Shown piece after piece: positions 41,797 to 51,305 of a DNA stretch of 64,000 nt. How positions within the stretch are numbered: the stretch's first letter is position 1; each line of letters starts with the position of its first letter. The notes beneath the pieces were generated by a model that worked only from the letters and a program-made list of their open reading frames with translations, was not told where the DNA came from and ran no database searches. The stretch lies in contig CAIXFY010000040.1 in assembly GCA_903918885.1 (NCBI GenBank), forward strand, positions 54,219 through 118,218. Reading direction: 5' to 3'. The translations under genes and the position numbers were made by a program. Source of the DNA: an uncultured Verrucomicrobia subdivision 3 bacterium. Its GTDB lineage: Bacteria; Verrucomicrobiota; Verrucomicrobiia; Limisphaerales; UBA11358.

Positions 41797-43305
41797 TTAT
41801 TCCTCAACCTTGCCGGCGAACTTCTTTTTGGGATCCATGCTTTTCAGCATCTTCGCATCGGGTCCGCCGCCGAACTGTTTCCAATAAAGTTCCTTCATCG
41901 GATTGATTTTCGGGCCGACGACATCTTCATTGACCAGCAGCGGCAGCGTTTCGCTCCACCATTGGTCGTAAGCCTTTCGCAAATTGGCGACCACCTCCGG
42001 GTGTGCGGCGATGACATTTGTTTTTTCGCCCGGATCGTTTTTCAAATCGTAAAGCTCTTTGTTGTCAACCAAGGTAAAGCGCGCGTTCTGAATCGAACAA
42101 TTGCGGTATTTTGACTGTGCCGCCTTGCCGTTGGCCCAGCGTCCGGCATGATGCACCAGGAGGCGATCCGGCCATTCGGCCTGCGGATTTCGCAACAAAG
42201 GCACCATGCTGATTCCTTCGACCTGCTTTTGCACTTCACCCGAGAGCTTGGCTCCGGCGATTTCGGCCAGCGTCGGGAAAATATCAATGTGCGCCGTCAA
42301 GGCATCGCATTCCGCTCCGGCGGGAATGCCGCCCGCCGGCCAGCGGAAAAAACCAGGCGAGCGCGTGCCACCTTGGTAAGGTGATCCTTTTCCGCCGCGC
42401 ATGCCGGCGTTGAAAAGTTTCACGCCCGCCGTGCCGCCGTTGTCGGTGCCCAGAAAAATTACGAGCGTGTTGTCGGCGATTTTCCATTCATCCAGCTTTT
42501 GCAGCAGATGGCCAAAGTCGGTGTCAATGTTCTCCATCATGCCGAAGTATTTGGCCATGTCCTGACTGACGCCCGGCTTGCCGAGATATTGTTTGTAATA
42601 CGACTCCGGCACCACATGCGGCGCGTGCGCGGCATTGAGCGGGATGTAGGCAAAGAACGGTTTCCCGCTGGACCGCATCGCGTCCATCCACTTCGTCGCT
42701 TGGGCGAAGAACAAGTCGGTGCAATAGTCGCTATTCTTCTCCCACTTTCCGTTGTGATAGAGAGCCGGGCCGATGTTGCTGTTGCCTGGCGCATCGCCGC
42801 AGGAACCGGAATAAGTCTGCCCGATGCCGCCGCCGCCGTGAATGTAAACCTCATCGAACCCGCGTTTGTCGGGACGGTAAGCCTCCTCGTCGCCAAGATG
42901 CCATTTGCCAAATATGCCCGTCGTGTAACCCGCGTCCTTGAGCACCTGCGCGAGCGTGACGGTCTTGAGACTCATCCGCTCACGCTCAAAAATCGTGTGG
43001 GTGACGCCGTTCTTGAACTCATGCCGTCCGCTCATCAGCGCGGAGCGCGTGGGTGAACAGGTCGGGCTGACATGAAACTGCGTGAGAAGCAGGCTTTGCT
43101 TTTTGAACGCATCCACTGTCGGCGTGTGCGTAACGGGATTACCAAGGCACGCATAATCGCCATAACCAAGATCGTCAGGCATGACGAGAATGATATTGGG
43201 TTTTGCGGCTGCGGCGTGGGCAGCATCAGCGGCCAGTAACGATGTGGTCGCCGATACGGCAAGCGTTGTTACAATGAGCAGTGTTTTCGCGAGTGTATCT
43301 TTCAT
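41797..43305 (-). CDS. Secreted S1 sulfatase (CSPTR)
   Basis: The 502-residue protein starts at MKDTLAKTLLIVTTLAVSATTSLLAA, a good signal peptide. A longer frame upstream runs into the next gene's 3' end and is rejected. LVMPDDLGYGD holds the metal Asp pair (44/45), and Cys83 is in SPTCSPTRSALMSGRHEF. TGIFGKWHLGDEEAYRPDKRGFDEVYIHGGGGIGQ and FLGTDNGGTAG are further family signatures. The C-terminus (MDPKKKFAGKVEE) ends in the Lys-then-acidic pattern. It starts 28 bases downstream of the gene at 43334. Confidence 0.93.
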   Translation of the reverse strand: MKDTLAKTLLIVTTLAVSATTSLLAADAAHAAAAKPNIILVMPDDLGYGDYACLGNPVTHTPTVDAFKKQSLLLTQFHVSPTCSPTRSALMSGRHEFKNGVTHTIFERERMSLKTVTLAQVLKDAGYTTGIFGKWHLGDEEAYRPDKRGFDEVYIHGGGGIGQTYSGSCGDAPGNSNIGPALYHNGKWEKNSDYCTDLFFAQATKWMDAMRSSGKPFFAYIPLNAAHAPHVVPESYYKQYLGKPGVSQDMAKYFGMMENIDTDFGHLLQKLDEWKIADNTLVIFLGTDNGGTAGVKLFNAGMRGGKGSPYQGGTRSPGFFRWPAGGIPAGAECDALTAHIDIFPTLAEIAGAKLSGEVQKQVEGISMVPLLRNPQAEWPDRLLVHHAGRWANGKAAQSKYRNCSIQNARFTLVDNKELYDLKNDPGEKTNVIAAHPEVVANLRKAYDQWWSETLPLLVNEDVVGPKINPMKELYWKQFGGGPDAKMLKSMDPKKKFAGKVEE

Positions 43306-43333
43306 AGGTTTATCTTTCACACCGTATTTTCTT

Positions 43334-44902
43334 TCAGTCTCCGTTCTGTTCCTTATTCGACAGATTTTTTTTCCAAATATCCACTTTAACATCGTTCTTC
43401 TGAACCGGGCCGGGCGTGCTCCGTCCGTCGGCCACATATTTCTCCAGCAGCTTCGTCAACCGCGACACGATTTCGGGATGGCTGCCTTCTTCGTTCGTCC
43501 GCTCGCTGATGTCCTTGCTCATGTCATACAACTGCACCGGCGGCAAACCTTTGCTCTCTTTTTGATTGGGATGTCCCCAGCCGCCTGAACCAGCGCACAA
43601 TTCCAGCTTCCAATTCCCTTGTTGAATCCCGAACGAGCCGTTGATCGAATGAAACACCACCGCCTCATTCACCGGCGCGGCCGCCTTGCCCGTCAGCACC
43701 GGCATCATGCTCAAGCTGTCCTCGGCTGCATTATCGGGAATTTTCGCCTGCACGATGTCTGCGCAGGTCGCCATGAAATCCACGAGGCTGACCAACTGGC
43801 CGCCGGTGGAACCAGGCTGCACTTTGCCCGGCCAGCGGACGAAGGTGGGCACGCGATGGCCGCCGTCCCAGATGTCGGACTTGTGACCGCGAAATTCACC
43901 GCTCGAAAAATGTCCCATCGCCTCCAGTTCTTTGAACCGTGATTGTCCGCCTTTTTCGGCTTCCTTTTTATTGAAACCTTTCGCTTCCAGTTGTTGCAAC
44001 TGTTCCGAGTCGACGCCGACATACGGCGCGACGCCGTTGTCGCTGCTGAACATCACCAGCGTGTTGTCCGCCGCGCCGGCTTTGTCCAACGCCGCCAGCA
44101 CTTGGCCGACTGCCCAGTCGGTTTCCATCACATAATCGCCATACTCGCCCAAGCCGCTCTTACCCCGCCATTCCTTCGTGGGCACCAACGGCGTGTGCGG
44201 CGAGGGCAGAGCGAGATAGACGAAAAACGGTTTGCCGGTATTGGCGTGAGCCGCGATGTAATCACAGGTTTTGGCCGTGAAAGTGGGCAGCATGGCTTCC
44301 TCATTCCAATCTGACACGGATACATCGTTCCCGCCCTTTTTGCCTGGAACCGGGATGCCCACCGTGTGTTCATTTTCAATGAAACAATGCGGCGTCCAGT
44401 TCGGAATGTCCGTTCCAAAATAATAATCAAAGCCCACGGAAGTGGGGCCGCTCTTGATGGGCTGGGTGAAATCAATCTGCCCGCCTTGTTTCGGCCAATC
44501 CCAACCCAAATGCCATTTGCCGAAACAAGCGGTGTCATAACCCTGTTGTTTGAGCAGGTTGGCGACTGTCAATCGATTCTTGGAAATCAGAGCGGAGCCA
44601 TAGCGGGTAACAACGCCGCCTTGCAACCGGCTGCGCCAGTTGTAGCGACCGGTGAGAATGCCGTAGCGGCTCGGCGAGCAAACCGCCGAAGTGGAATGAG
44701 CGTCGGTCAGGGTCATGCCTTGCGACGCGAGCTTGTCCAGACACGGCGTGGCGATTTTACAACGATCGGGATTCAGACAATGCACATCGCCATAACCGAG
44801 ATCGTCGGCAAGAATAAAAACGATGTTCGGCTTGTCGGCAGCGTGCAGCGCCAGCAATGGCGCGAACAAAAATGGGGCGAGGAGCGAGCGGACATTTTTC
44901 AT
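43334..44902 (-). CDS. Secreted arylsulfatase-A-like sulfatase, tandem paralogue 1
   Basis: The 522-residue enzyme has signal LLAPFLFAPLLALHA, metal Asp33/Asp34 (FILADDLGYGDVHCLNPDRC) and Cys75 in SAVCSPSRYGILTGRYNWRSRLQGGV. It has SDNGVAPYVGVDS and the C-terminal LLEKYVADGRSTPGPVQKND block shared with the genes at 44906, 46411 and 63647. The end is SNKEQNGD. It is three bases from the next paralogue. Such tandem paralogues usually split different sulfate positions or linkages of one polymer; the specificity is not readable here. Confidence 0.95.
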   Translation of the reverse strand: MKNVRSLLAPFLFAPLLALHAADKPNIVFILADDLGYGDVHCLNPDRCKIATPCLDKLASQGMTLTDAHSTSAVCSPSRYGILTGRYNWRSRLQGGVVTRYGSALISKNRLTVANLLKQQGYDTACFGKWHLGWDWPKQGGQIDFTQPIKSGPTSVGFDYYFGTDIPNWTPHCFIENEHTVGIPVPGKKGGNDVSVSDWNEEAMLPTFTAKTCDYIAAHANTGKPFFVYLALPSPHTPLVPTKEWRGKSGLGEYGDYVMETDWAVGQVLAALDKAGAADNTLVMFSSDNGVAPYVGVDSEQLQQLEAKGFNKKEAEKGGQSRFKELEAMGHFSSGEFRGHKSDIWDGGHRVPTFVRWPGKVQPGSTGGQLVSLVDFMATCADIVQAKIPDNAAEDSLSMMPVLTGKAAAPVNEAVVFHSINGSFGIQQGNWKLELCAGSGGWGHPNQKESKGLPPVQLYDMSKDISERTNEEGSHPEIVSRLTKLLEKYVADGRSTPGPVQKNDVKVDIWKKNLSNKEQNGD

Positions 44903-44905
44903 GAC

Positions 44906-46396
44906 TTAATTTTCAGATTCGTCCACTTTGGAATCGTTCTTCTTCTTGTAAATATCCACCGCGACATCGTTCTTTTGCTTCGCGCCGGGTGTGCTGCGGC
45001 CGTCGGCGACATATTTTTGCAACAGCTTCATCAACTTATCCACGATTTCAGGATGCTTTGCGTATTCGTCGGTCCGTTCGCCGATGTCCTTGCTCATGTC
45101 ATAAAGTTGGCCGGGTGCTTTGGTGACTTGCACATTGCGCCATCCGCCGGAGCCGGTGCATAGGTCGAGTTTCCACTGGCCTTGACGGATACCAAAGTTC
45201 CCAAAGATTGAATGATGCACGATCGCCTCGCGAAGCGGCGCGGTGTCTTTGCCCAACAGTGCGGGCAGCACGCTGACGCTGTCTTCGCCGGCGTTGTCCG
45301 GCAACTTGACGCCGAGAATGTCCGCGCAGGTGGCCATCAGGTCGTCAAGGCAAACGATCTGATCGGTGCGGCTGCCCGCCTTCACCTTGTCCGGCCAACT
45401 CGCAATGAAGGGAATACGGTGGCCGCCGTCCCAGATCATTGATTTATAGCCGCGCCGTTTTTCGCTGGGGAAATGTCCTTGGTCTTCAAGTTCACCCACA
45501 TTCGCCGCTGGAGAGCAGCCGTTGTCGCTAGTGATGATGAACAGCGTGTTATTCGCGATGCCCGCCTTTTCGAGCGCATTCATCATCTGGCCGATGGCCC
45601 AGTCGGTCTCCATCACGAAATCGCCGTATTTGTTGAGGCCGCTTTTGCCTTGCCATTCTTTAGTCGGCACGATGGGCGTGTGCGGCGAGTTCAGCGGCAT
45701 ATAAAGGAAGAACGGCTTGCCCGTCTGCGCGTGCTGCTCGACAAACTCGACGCCCTTTTTCGCCAGGGTGGGCAGCACATCCACCGCTTCAAAACTCGGC
45801 GCGGCCGGCCCGCGGCGGTTGAAGGCCTTCGTCGCCGTTGGCGCTTCGGTAAAGTGGTCGTTTTCGATGAAGGCATACGGCGGCATGTCGAGTGACGCGC
45901 TGATGCCGTAGTAGTAGTCAAATCCACGCGTCGTCGGGCCGTCCGGGATGCGCGCATGCAGGTCATTTTTTGAAATGGTCATGCCCAGATGCCACTTGCC
46001 GATGCAGCCGGTATCGTAGCCATTTTGCTTCAGCAGTGCCGGAACAGTGAGGCGGTTCTTGGCAATAAGCGGCTCGCTGTATCCGCCAAAAACACCTTTC
46101 TGCAGTTTTGAGCGCCAGTTATAGCGTCCCGTCAGGATACTGTAGCGACTCGGTGTGCACACCGACGAACTGGAATGCGCTTCGGTGAAAATCATTCCTT
46201 GTGCCGCGAGTTTGTCCATGTTCGGCGTGGGAATTTTGCTGCGCGCGCCGCCAAGACATTTCACATCGCCATAACCGAGGTCGTCGCAGAGGATGTAGAC
46301 GATGTTGGGCTTATCCGCTGCGTGCAACGCAAACAGTGACGCGAACAAAAAAGCCGTGAGGAGCGTAAGAGGGTTTTTCATATATGTAGGTTTCAT
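44906..46396 (-). CDS. Secreted arylsulfatase-A-like sulfatase, tandem paralogue 2
   Basis: The 496-residue enzyme (ATG 46381 is an alternative start) has signal LTLLTAFLFASLFALHA, YILCDDLGYGDVKCLGG with Asp38/Asp39, and Cys80 in [26 protein letters not shown]. It shares LLQKYVADGRSTPGAKQKND and an acidic end (DSKVDESEN) with its neighbours. The first metal-site segment has Cys before the Asp pair where most have Ala. It sits between two paralogues, 3 and 14 bases away. Confidence 0.95.
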   Translation of the reverse strand: MKPTYMKNPLTLLTAFLFASLFALHAADKPNIVYILCDDLGYGDVKCLGGARSKIPTPNMDKLAAQGMIFTEAHSSSSVCTPSRYSILTGRYNWRSKLQKGVFGGYSEPLIAKNRLTVPALLKQNGYDTGCIGKWHLGMTISKNDLHARIPDGPTTRGFDYYYGISASLDMPPYAFIENDHFTEAPTATKAFNRRGPAAPSFEAVDVLPTLAKKGVEFVEQHAQTGKPFFLYMPLNSPHTPIVPTKEWQGKSGLNKYGDFVMETDWAIGQMMNALEKAGIANNTLFIITSDNGCSPAANVGELEDQGHFPSEKRRGYKSMIWDGGHRIPFIASWPDKVKAGSRTDQIVCLDDLMATCADILGVKLPDNAGEDSVSVLPALLGKDTAPLREAIVHHSIFGNFGIRQGQWKLDLCTGSGGWRNVQVTKAPGQLYDMSKDIGERTDEYAKHPEIVDKLMKLLQKYVADGRSTPGAKQKNDVAVDIYKKKNDSKVDESEN

Positions 46397-46410
46397 GTGT
46401 GCAGGTCGGT

Positions 46411-47883
46411 TTATTCTTCCATTGGATTCAGCTTGGCTTTCGTGACAGACGATTTGTAAACGTCCACGGTCACATCATTTTTTTCCACGGGGCCGGGAGT
46501 GCTGCGTCCGTCCGCCACAATTTTTTTCAATTCAGCAAACAATCGTTTCACCACTTCCGGGTCTTGCCCCTGCTGATTGGTTTTCTCGCTGACATCAGCC
46601 CGCATATTGTAGAGCTGGATAGGAGGCAGTTTTTCAGCGAATGCCGCCTCGTCACGGGGCGCATGCCAGCCGCCGGAACCGGGACAGAGTTCCAGTTTCC
46701 ACTCCGCGTCGCGGATGGCGAACATCCCGTTGATCGAATGGTGCACGACATATTCCCGAGTGGGGGCATTCCCGCCATTCAGCAACGGCAACATGCTGAA
46801 CGAATCTTCGCCGGTATGATCATTCAATTTCACGCCGAGGATGTCGGCCAAGGTGGCCATCAGATCGGTATGACAAATCAGTTGGACGCATTTGGAACCC
46901 GGTTTCACCACGCCCGGCCAGCGGGCAAAAAAGGCGACATGGTGACCGCCGTCCCAGATATCCGCCTTGTAACCGCGAAAGATTCCGCTGGCAAAATGCC
47001 CCACTGATTCGAGTTTTTTGGTTCCCGCCGCCGGAGAGCAACCGTTGTCGCTCGTGAAAATGACCAGCGTATTTTTTGCCGCGCCCGATTCATCCAATGC
47101 TTTCAACACCTCACCCACGGTCCAATCCACTTCCATCACAAAGTCGCCGTAATTGCCGATGCCACTTTTCCCCTGCCACTCCTTGCTGGGAACAATGGGC
47201 AAATGCGGTGCGGTGAGGGGTAGATATAAAAAGAAAGGCTCCGGTTTCTTGGCTCGCTCGGCAATCAAGTCACAGGCTCTTTTCGTAATCAGCGGCAACG
47301 CGTCCACTGGGGGAACATATTTTCCCACATGATCATTTTCGATAAACGGGAATACGATCTTCCCGTGGCCTCCGGTGCCAAAGAAACTATCAAACCCACG
47401 AGTCACCGGCGAATCTTTGACGGGCGTTCCTATGGGCGGCAACTTGTTATCGTCGTTGTATTGGTTTCCGACTCCGACTTCAAATCCCAAGTGCCACTTG
47501 CCCATGGCGGCCGTGTAATAACCATTCGTCTTGAGCAGCCCCGCAACCGTCAGGCGATTGGGCGCAATCAAGGGCGACGCAAAACTTTTCAGCACGCCAT
47601 GCTGCAGTGTGGAGCGCCAGGCATAGCGGCCGGTCATAATGCCATAGCGCGTCGGGCTGCAAACCGAGGAGCCGCTGTGCGAATCGGTAAAGGTCATGCT
47701 TTGCGAAGCCAAACGGTCAATGTTTGGCGTCATGATCTTGCACCGTTCAGGATTCAGGCAATGCACATCGCCATAGCCAAGGTCGTCGCAGAGGATATAG
47801 ACGATGTTGGGTTTGTCCGCTGCGCGCAGCACAAAAATTGGCGCGAGCAGAATGGCGGCCAGAAACGGGAGCTTGAATTTCAT
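46411..47883 (-). CDS. Secreted arylsulfatase-A-like sulfatase, tandem paralogue 3
   Basis: The 490-residue protein starts at MKFKLPFLAAILLAPIFVLRA (signal); a longer frame overlapping the beta-helix gene is rejected. YILCDDLGYGDVHCLNPERC has Asp33/Asp34, and Cys75 is in SSVCSPTRYGIMTGRYAWRSTLQHGV. FTSDNGCSPAAG and the ADGRSTPGPVEKND block match the paralogues. It ends KLNPMEE. Three adjacent copies of one subfamily indicate duplication in place. Confidence 0.95.
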   Translation of the reverse strand: MKFKLPFLAAILLAPIFVLRAADKPNIVYILCDDLGYGDVHCLNPERCKIMTPNIDRLASQSMTFTDSHSGSSVCSPTRYGIMTGRYAWRSTLQHGVLKSFASPLIAPNRLTVAGLLKTNGYYTAAMGKWHLGFEVGVGNQYNDDNKLPPIGTPVKDSPVTRGFDSFFGTGGHGKIVFPFIENDHVGKYVPPVDALPLITKRACDLIAERAKKPEPFFLYLPLTAPHLPIVPSKEWQGKSGIGNYGDFVMEVDWTVGEVLKALDESGAAKNTLVIFTSDNGCSPAAGTKKLESVGHFASGIFRGYKADIWDGGHHVAFFARWPGVVKPGSKCVQLICHTDLMATLADILGVKLNDHTGEDSFSMLPLLNGGNAPTREYVVHHSINGMFAIRDAEWKLELCPGSGGWHAPRDEAAFAEKLPPIQLYNMRADVSEKTNQQGQDPEVVKRLFAELKKIVADGRSTPGPVEKNDVTVDVYKSSVTKAKLNPMEE

Positions 47884-47935
47884 AGTGGAATAAATTTTGA
47901 AATGGGTTTGATTTCTTCGGCTTGGCTGACTGGTT

Positions 47936-49885
47936 TTACTTTTTCTTCTTTGTTGTTTTGGGTTCAAACCCCGAGTTGACTGGTTCGAAGTCAGGCTTCA
48001 CCACCTTGTTTTTGATGTCGGCGAACTCCGGTTGCAGACCCGCCGCATCAATGATGGCTTTCGCGGCGGCGGACGGAGAATCGGGGTTTTCGTTCTCAAC
48101 ATTGTTGTCCATGATGATATGCCGATCTGTTTTTGAAACTTTGGTATTCTTGGCGGGCGGATTCGTTTTATCCGAGTAATTATGGTGAATGCGAATGTCA
48201 TGAGGAATGTGCGGAGAAGCCCACTTTCCCCTCACGCGAAAGACGACATTCCCCGTAATATCCATCCAACTGCTGCATTCATCGGCATAGAGACCGTTGG
48301 CGCTGCTGTCATGCACGAAATTGCCTTTCCACACAGAGATGTGATCCTTATCGCCCTGATTCCCCAGCGTGTAAATTCCAGCGGCATCGCGCAAAACCAG
48401 AACGCATTTTTGCACATGATTGTTGAGGATGTCATTTTGGAATCCGTAGCCCATATCACTCCAGCCCCAGCCGACCGAGATTCCCGAATACGGGCATTCC
48501 GAAATCTCGTTATGCGCCACCACCAAATGGCGATTGTATCCGGCGCAGATGCCGACACAGTCCTCGTATTCACGCCCGACCAGAGTAATGTAATTATTCT
48601 CAACCACATTGCCCTCGCTCTGCTTGGCGGCATTGGTCCCCTTGTAATCGTCAAATTCCCCGAGAAAAATTCCGTTGCCGGAGATGTCGTAAAGGCAATT
48701 CCCGCGAATCACATTACGCTGAGGTCCATGACCAAAATCCACACCCGAACCGCCCATGTTGGCAACAACATTCCGTTCGAAGACGCAATCATGCGCGTAT
48801 TGAAATGAGATATTCGCCGCAGTTTTATAAACCGCCGGAGGGTTACTGCACCATAGCACCCCGCTTTGGTTATCGGGATATCCCATATCTCCGCTCGGCC
48901 CCAGCCATGTGCCAAATTTGAAAGTAATTCCCTTGAATTGCACATTATGAATCGCATGATCAAAATCTGCCCCGCTGACATCGAGCACTTTTTCCAGCAC
49001 CGGCATGACCACCGATGCTTTGGCCATGTCTTCACCTGGAAGTGGAATGTAATAAACATCGCCCGACTTGCGATCCAGATACCATTGGCCGGGCGTTTTG
49101 AGTAATTCCAGTGCGTTCTCAATCCAAGCCACTTTATTAATCTGCTGGACACCGGCCCCATTGAAAGGATGTCCGGGTCTTGGAGTTTTGGAAGAAACCA
49201 ACCAACCGGGCATTTTCATCGTGACAGTGGTTCCGGAAATTGAGGCGATGCCGCAGCGCAGGTGTTTCCAGCTTGAACGACTAACGACCTCAATGTCACT
49301 GATATTTCCCCAGTGCTGCATCGAGGTGTCGGTGATGGTGAATCCAGTTTCGGTCTTAGTCCATCCATCCGGCTCCAACGGTCCGCGCGCACGATCAGCC
49401 CGCCGATTGTTGACGAAGAGTTGCCGGGAATAGATTCCTGCGGGCACTTTGGCGCGATATATTTTTTTTGCCGGGTCAAAGAGCGTCCACCCCGTAACGG
49501 CAATGCCACCGCTCAAGATTGGCGTTTCTCCCGGCGCCGCCCGATAAATGACATTAAATCCACCCGTGCCGGAGTCGTGGGTGGTCGCATCTTCTTTCAA
49601 TTGAAAAGGCGACTTGAGCGAATAAGTGCCGCCTTTCAGGTTCACCACAATGTCGCCGGTCATGGCGCCGTTCATTTTGCGAACTAAATTCCGTGCGGCT
49701 TCCAGCGAGCAAGGCGCGCTTGCCGTGCCCGGAGCGTCCGCAGCGCCGTCGGGTGCGGCATACAAGACAGCCTGCGTGCCGGAACTTCTCTCGGCACTTT
49801 TAACCGCGGATGAAGACTGAGCGTGAAGGCTGGTTATCAGACACGAAATGGCCAAGGCTAGTTGAGGAGTAAATCGCTTGTGCAT
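47936..49885 (-). CDS. Secreted right-handed beta-helix protein, GH141-like
   Basis: The 649-residue protein has a signal peptide (QLALAISCLITSLHA) and an AGGA ribosome site. It begins VLYAAPDGAADAPGTASAPC, continues with RQLFVNNRRADRARGP, GQWYLDRKSGDVYYIPLPGE and a beta-helix (GNCLYDISGNGIFLGEFDD, YNRHLVVAHNEISECPYSG, DAAGIYTLGNQGD). This arrangement is that of GH141, which includes alpha-L-fucosidase and xylanase activities and occurs in fucoidan-degradation loci. Catalytic residues cannot be assigned with certainty. The C-terminus ends with a run of lysines (EPKTTKKKK). Confidence 0.8.
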   Translation of the reverse strand: MHKRFTPQLALAISCLITSLHAQSSSAVKSAERSSGTQAVLYAAPDGAADAPGTASAPCSLEAARNLVRKMNGAMTGDIVVNLKGGTYSLKSPFQLKEDATTHDSGTGGFNVIYRAAPGETPILSGGIAVTGWTLFDPAKKIYRAKVPAGIYSRQLFVNNRRADRARGPLEPDGWTKTETGFTITDTSMQHWGNISDIEVVSRSSWKHLRCGIASISGTTVTMKMPGWLVSSKTPRPGHPFNGAGVQQINKVAWIENALELLKTPGQWYLDRKSGDVYYIPLPGEDMAKASVVMPVLEKVLDVSGADFDHAIHNVQFKGITFKFGTWLGPSGDMGYPDNQSGVLWCSNPPAVYKTAANISFQYAHDCVFERNVVANMGGSGVDFGHGPQRNVIRGNCLYDISGNGIFLGEFDDYKGTNAAKQSEGNVVENNYITLVGREYEDCVGICAGYNRHLVVAHNEISECPYSGISVGWGWSDMGYGFQNDILNNHVQKCVLVLRDAAGIYTLGNQGDKDHISVWKGNFVHDSSANGLYADECSSWMDITGNVVFRVRGKWASPHIPHDIRIHHNYSDKTNPPAKNTKVSKTDRHIIMDNNVENENPDSPSAAAKAIIDAAGLQPEFADIKNKVVKPDFEPVNSGFEPKTTKKKK

Positions 49886-49915
49886 TTTTTGTCCTGGTTG
49901 GTATCGTTTCTTCAC

Positions 49916-51253
49916 TTAGTCTTCCTCATGATCCTTCGCATTTGGGCCTGACGCATTGCCGCCGGCTCCTTGGACGGCGGTTTTCATGACGGCCTCATAT
50001 TTTGCCATGAGTTCCTTGACCTTTTCAGGATGCGTGGCGGCGAGATCATTCTTCTCCCCAATGTCGGCGGCCAGATTGTAGAGTTCCGGCGAACTTTTCT
50101 TATGCTCTCCTTGCACGAGCAGCTTCCAGTCACCGGTCCGGATGGCGATTTTTCCATGAGAAGTTCCGCAGAGCGTCACCTCCTCAGCATGCGGCGATTG
50201 GGCGCCCTGCGTTAGCGTCGGCCAGATGTCGCCACCGTCCAACGGCAGTTTCTGTTGCAGTGAACCGCCGACCAGTTTGATCAGCGTGGGATACCAGTCC
50301 ACTTCGTGCAGCACCGCGTTGTTCGTCGCCTGAGCGGGAATGCGTCCGGGCCAGTTGACAAAGGAGCAGACGCGGACGCCGCCTTCGTAGATTGATCCTT
50401 TGCCTGCACGCAACGGTGTATTGTCGCTGATGGTTCCCGGCCCGGGCCCACCGTTGTCGCTGTTGAAAAGAATCAGCGTGTTGTCACGGATGCCTTTTGC
50501 CTCCAGCGCCGCGACCACTTGGCCGATGGCTTCGTCCATGGCCGCATCCATCCCCGCAAGGACGCGACGCTTGCCATTCAGATTTGAGTAGGGCAGGAGA
50601 TAGTTGTCCGGAACCATGTAGGGGAAGTGAACGGCGTTGAAGGGTAGGTAGAGAAAAAGCGGTTTTTTCGGATCCTTTTCCTGGATCAGCCGGCAGGCTT
50701 CCTTGGCGATAAGGTGGGTGGAATAACCCTGATCTTTGCAGGGTTGGTCATCCTTGTGCCAATCCAGTTTCCCGTTTCGCAGGTGCGTGAAGTAGTCAAT
50801 ATTGCCGGTCCACAGGCCATACTGATGATCAAACCCGCGCCGGGTGGGCCGGTAGGTCGGCTGGTCGCCCAAGTGCCACTTGCCCACGATGGCGGTTTCG
50901 TAACCAGCTTCCTTCAAAGCCTGCGCTAGAGTTCGCTCCTCCAGCGGCAGCCCCCACGGCACATCGGGTCTCACCACACTATAGATGCCGGTGTGACACG
51001 GGTAACGGCCGGTCAGCAATGATGATCGCGAAGCCGAGCACAACGGCTGACCATAAAACGATTTGAGAATCGTGCCGTCGCGGGCGAGCTTGTCCACGTT
51101 TGGCGTTTTGATTTCTTTGGAGCCGTTGAACCCGACGTCGTTGTAACCCAAATCATCGGCAACGATGTAAAGTATGTTGGGCTTGGTGGCGGCATTCAGC
51201 GCAACCAAGTGCGCGAAAATAAATGCGCCGAGCAGTTTATGTTTTGGTCTCAT
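49916..51253 (-). CDS. Secreted sulfatase with CSASR motif
   Basis: The 445-residue protein (start MRPKHKLLGAFIFAHLVALNA; a longer upstream frame is rejected) has YIVADDLGYNDVGFNG with Asp33/Asp34, and Cys72 in GQPLCSASRSSLLTGRYPCHTGIY. The active-site motif is C-S-A-S-R: alanine takes the place of proline, a form known in some bacterial sulfatases. It is a close paralogue of the gene at 59171. The tail ends KDHEED. It lies 30 bases upstream of the beta-helix gene. Confidence 0.93.
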   Translation of the reverse strand: MRPKHKLLGAFIFAHLVALNAATKPNILYIVADDLGYNDVGFNGSKEIKTPNVDKLARDGTILKSFYGQPLCSASRSSLLTGRYPCHTGIYSVVRPDVPWGLPLEERTLAQALKEAGYETAIVGKWHLGDQPTYRPTRRGFDHQYGLWTGNIDYFTHLRNGKLDWHKDDQPCKDQGYSTHLIAKEACRLIQEKDPKKPLFLYLPFNAVHFPYMVPDNYLLPYSNLNGKRRVLAGMDAAMDEAIGQVVAALEAKGIRDNTLILFNSDNGGPGPGTISDNTPLRAGKGSIYEGGVRVCSFVNWPGRIPAQATNNAVLHEVDWYPTLIKLVGGSLQQKLPLDGGDIWPTLTQGAQSPHAEEVTLCGTSHGKIAIRTGDWKLLVQGEHKKSSPELYNLAADIGEKNDLAATHPEKVKELMAKYEAVMKTAVQGAGGNASGPNAKDHEED

Positions 51254-51305
51254 GGATTTTGTTGATAAAAACTTTGCCGGGAGGCTTGGTTTTTCATGCT
51301 GGGTA

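Noticed and set aside
41797..43437. Longer start for the CSPTR sulfatase
   Set aside because: The added 44 residues overlap the upstream sulfatase's coding end and lack a signal peptide. The inner methionine starts a good one.
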